64,000 nt of DNA, from positions 3,658,001 to 3,722,000 of the forward strand of contig CANXME010000106.1 of assembly GCA_948144175.1 (NCBI GenBank), read 5' to 3'. A program made the translations under genes and the position numbers. The stretch is from Closterium sp. NIES-65. Its lineage: Eukaryota; Streptophyta; Zygnematophyceae; Desmidiales; Closteriaceae. A model generated the notes under the pieces. The model did no database searches. It was given only the letters and a program-made list of their open reading frames with translations, and was not told the DNA's origin. Position 1 is the stretch's first letter; each line of letters opens with the position of its first letter. Shown here one piece after another: positions 62,701 to 64,000 of the stretch.

Positions 62701-64000
62701 CTTGTGGTTTCAGTCAGCGGCAGGGAGTTGACTACTTTCAGACATTCTCTCCCACCCCAAAGATGATCACTCTTCGAGTGCTGCTGCACATAGCCGCTCA
62801 GAAAGACTACGAGCTTCACTCTCTTGACTTCAGCACAGCTTTCTTGCACGGTAGCCTGCACGAGGAGATCTGGCTGCGCCGTCCACCTACCACCACCGGG
62901 ACTTTCCCTCCTGGCACCCAGTGGAGCCTCCAACGGCCAGTCTACGGTCTCCGCCAAGCACCGCGCGAGTGGCACGACACACTGAGGACTACGCTTGCGG
63001 CTCTTGGGTTTGCTCCCTCTACTGCTGACCCGTCGCTGTTTCTGCGCACCGACACTTCTCTGCCGCCATTCTACATCCTCGTGTACGTCGACGACTTGGT
63101 CTTTGCCACTGCTAACACTGCTGGACTCGCCCACGTGAAGTCCGAGTCGCAGAAGAGACACACGTGCACAGACCTGGGTGAACTGCGCAGCTACCTTGGC
63201 TTGCAGATCACCCGGGACAGAGCACGCCGCACCATTACCCTTACTCAGTCACACATGGTGCAGCAGGTCCTTCAGCGCTTCGGCTTCACGTACTCATCGC
63301 CTCAGGCCACTCCTCTGTCTACTCGCCACTCGCTCTCAGCTCTGCCTTCGGATGAGTTCATAGAGTTGAGTGGCCCGTACCCAGAGCTTGTTGGCTGCCT
63401 CATGTACCTGATGACCTGCACACGACCTGACCTTGCATACCCTCTTAGCATTCTTGCACGCTATGTTGCTCCTGGGAGACACAGACCAGAGCACATGGCT
63501 GCAGCGAAGAGGGTGTTGCGCTTCTTGTGCAGTACGTCGGGCATGGGGCTAGTGCTTGGAGGGCGACGTTGAGTGGTCCTCACTGGGCACGCAAACGCTT
63601 CTTGGGCTGACGACCAGGCTACAGAGCGGTCGTCACAGGGTTACACCTTCAGCCTTGGTTCCGGCTCTGTGTCGTGGCGGGCTATTCGCTCGTCTTCTGT
63701 TCTCGACTCCAGTTGTGAGGCTTAGATATACGCCGGGGCCATGGCTGCATAGGAGCTTCGCTGGCTCACCTACCTGCTGACCGACCTTGGAGAGCCGCCT
63801 CGTTCTCCTCCAATCCTTTACATAGACATCAAGGCCATGCTGGCCTTGTGTTGAGAGCAGAGACTGGAGTACAGAAGAAAGCACATTGCTCTTCGCTACT
63901 TCCTTGCTCGTGAGCTACAGCAGCGTGGTCAGTTGCGGCTTGCGTACGTGGCCTCTGAGGCCAACAGTGCTGATGTTTTCACCAAGGCACTTCCGCCTTG
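59705..64000 (+). pseudogene. copia protease end, integrase, linker, RT, RNase H (Cop-H)
   Basis: After another shift near 59823 a single frame runs to the window end, with stops at about 60606, 60999 and 61500 (TGA), 62538-62540 (TAG at Gln), 63570 (TGA), 63722 (TAG), 63750-63752 (TAG at Gln) and 63852 (TGA). HHCC: WHHRLGHPSLPRL, CVPCVEG (60160-60295). Core: HMDVWGPARV, PHSDRGGEF, QNGIAEHRIGM (60360-60700). The repeat linker is 61200-61450. RT is 62550-63300 with YVDD at 63084-63095. RNase H runs from 63560 and is cut by the window edge. Dead copy with legible domains. Confidence 0.92.
61220..61400 (+). repeat. 15-bp tandem repeat in the Cop-H linker
   Basis: GGGGGTGCTGAGCCT-like units, about 10 copies, encoding Gly-Gly-Ala-Glu-Pro repeats. 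Confidence 0.88.

Larger units (their letters stand above)
49002..64000 (+). mobile_element. Ty1/copia element Cop-H (3' end outside the window)
   Basis: Plus-strand copia with 5' LTR 49002-49129, gag from 49200, interrupted at 50042 by Cop-I, resuming at 59014 and running through pol to the last base of the window inside RNase H. Removing Cop-I and one GCGGG restores the Gly-rich gag tract. It has no GC-repeat leader, unlike its relatives. Confidence 0.94.

Noticed and set aside
1..64000. Host protein-coding genes, tRNA or rRNA genes
   Set aside because: I looked in the gaps (3358-3510, 47035-47076, 57756-58320) and between elements and found none that could be supported.

Overview
The window is eukaryotic, GC-rich repeat DNA. 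It contains no host gene, tRNA, rRNA or CRISPR array that I can support. Almost every base belongs to LTR retrotransposons inserted into one another. Primer-binding sites complementary to initiator-Met tRNA (TGGTATCAGAGC-like), chromodomain-bearing Ty3/gypsy elements and abundant Ty1/copia elements point to the green (streptophyte) lineage. A charophyte alga or early land plant is my best guess; species is not determinable by eye. The density of nested copies suggests heterochromatin.

Names used here: Cop-A to Cop-J are copia elements; Gyp-1 to Gyp-3 are gypsy elements. LEFT (1-3510): Cop-A (minus, cut by the window edge) sits in a fragment of a Gyp-3-type LTR, followed by a short unassigned stretch. 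BLOCK 1 (3511-28448): Gyp-1 (plus) is split by Cop-B (4509-23797, target duplication AGCAC). Cop-B is itself split by Cop-C (4771-10879, TAGCG) in its leader and by Gyp-2 (14006-20077) in its integrase gene. BLOCK 2 (28449-47034): remains of a plus-strand copia (Cop-D) are interrupted by a truncated minus element (Cop-E) and, inside Cop-D's 3' LTR, by Cop-F (31874-46950, GTAGA). Cop-F carries an unrelated solo-LTR-like insertion (38457-38723, CGCAG) and the young Cop-G (39024-46645, CAAGT), both in its leader. BLOCK 3 (47035-64000): Gyp-3 (minus) is cut by Cop-H (plus, runs off the window). Cop-H is cut in gag by Cop-I (50043-59013, GCGGG), a roughly 1.5-kb element without gag-pol. Cop-I is cut by Cop-J (50189-57665, AAAGT), whose two LTRs are identical.

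The copia elements share one plan: 125-132-bp LTR, PBS, one or two hairpins, a T-tract, a long GC-rich tandem-repeat leader, then one gag-pol frame. That frame runs gag, Gly-rich tract, Cys/His box, protease, integrase, repeat linker, RT and RNase H. It is followed by a conserved 3' UTR, a purine tract and the 3' LTR. The gypsy elements have about 370-bp LTRs, a CCHC gag, a YLDD reverse transcriptase, RNase H, integrase and a C-terminal chromodomain.

Most interesting points: (1) Cop-I, a non-autonomous element that keeps only LTRs, PBS, leader hairpins and 3' UTR; (2) hairpins just after the PBS whose stems differ in sequence but stay paired, with one amplified about four times in Cop-I; (3) at least 21 premature TAG codons exactly at Gln (CAG) positions; (4) a length-variable poly-C tract in gag; (5) Cop-C, which has lost its integrase in frame; (6) a shared loss of the protease active site in both gypsy copies, within a nearly identical tract; (7) repeated insertion of these elements into each other's GC-rich leaders.
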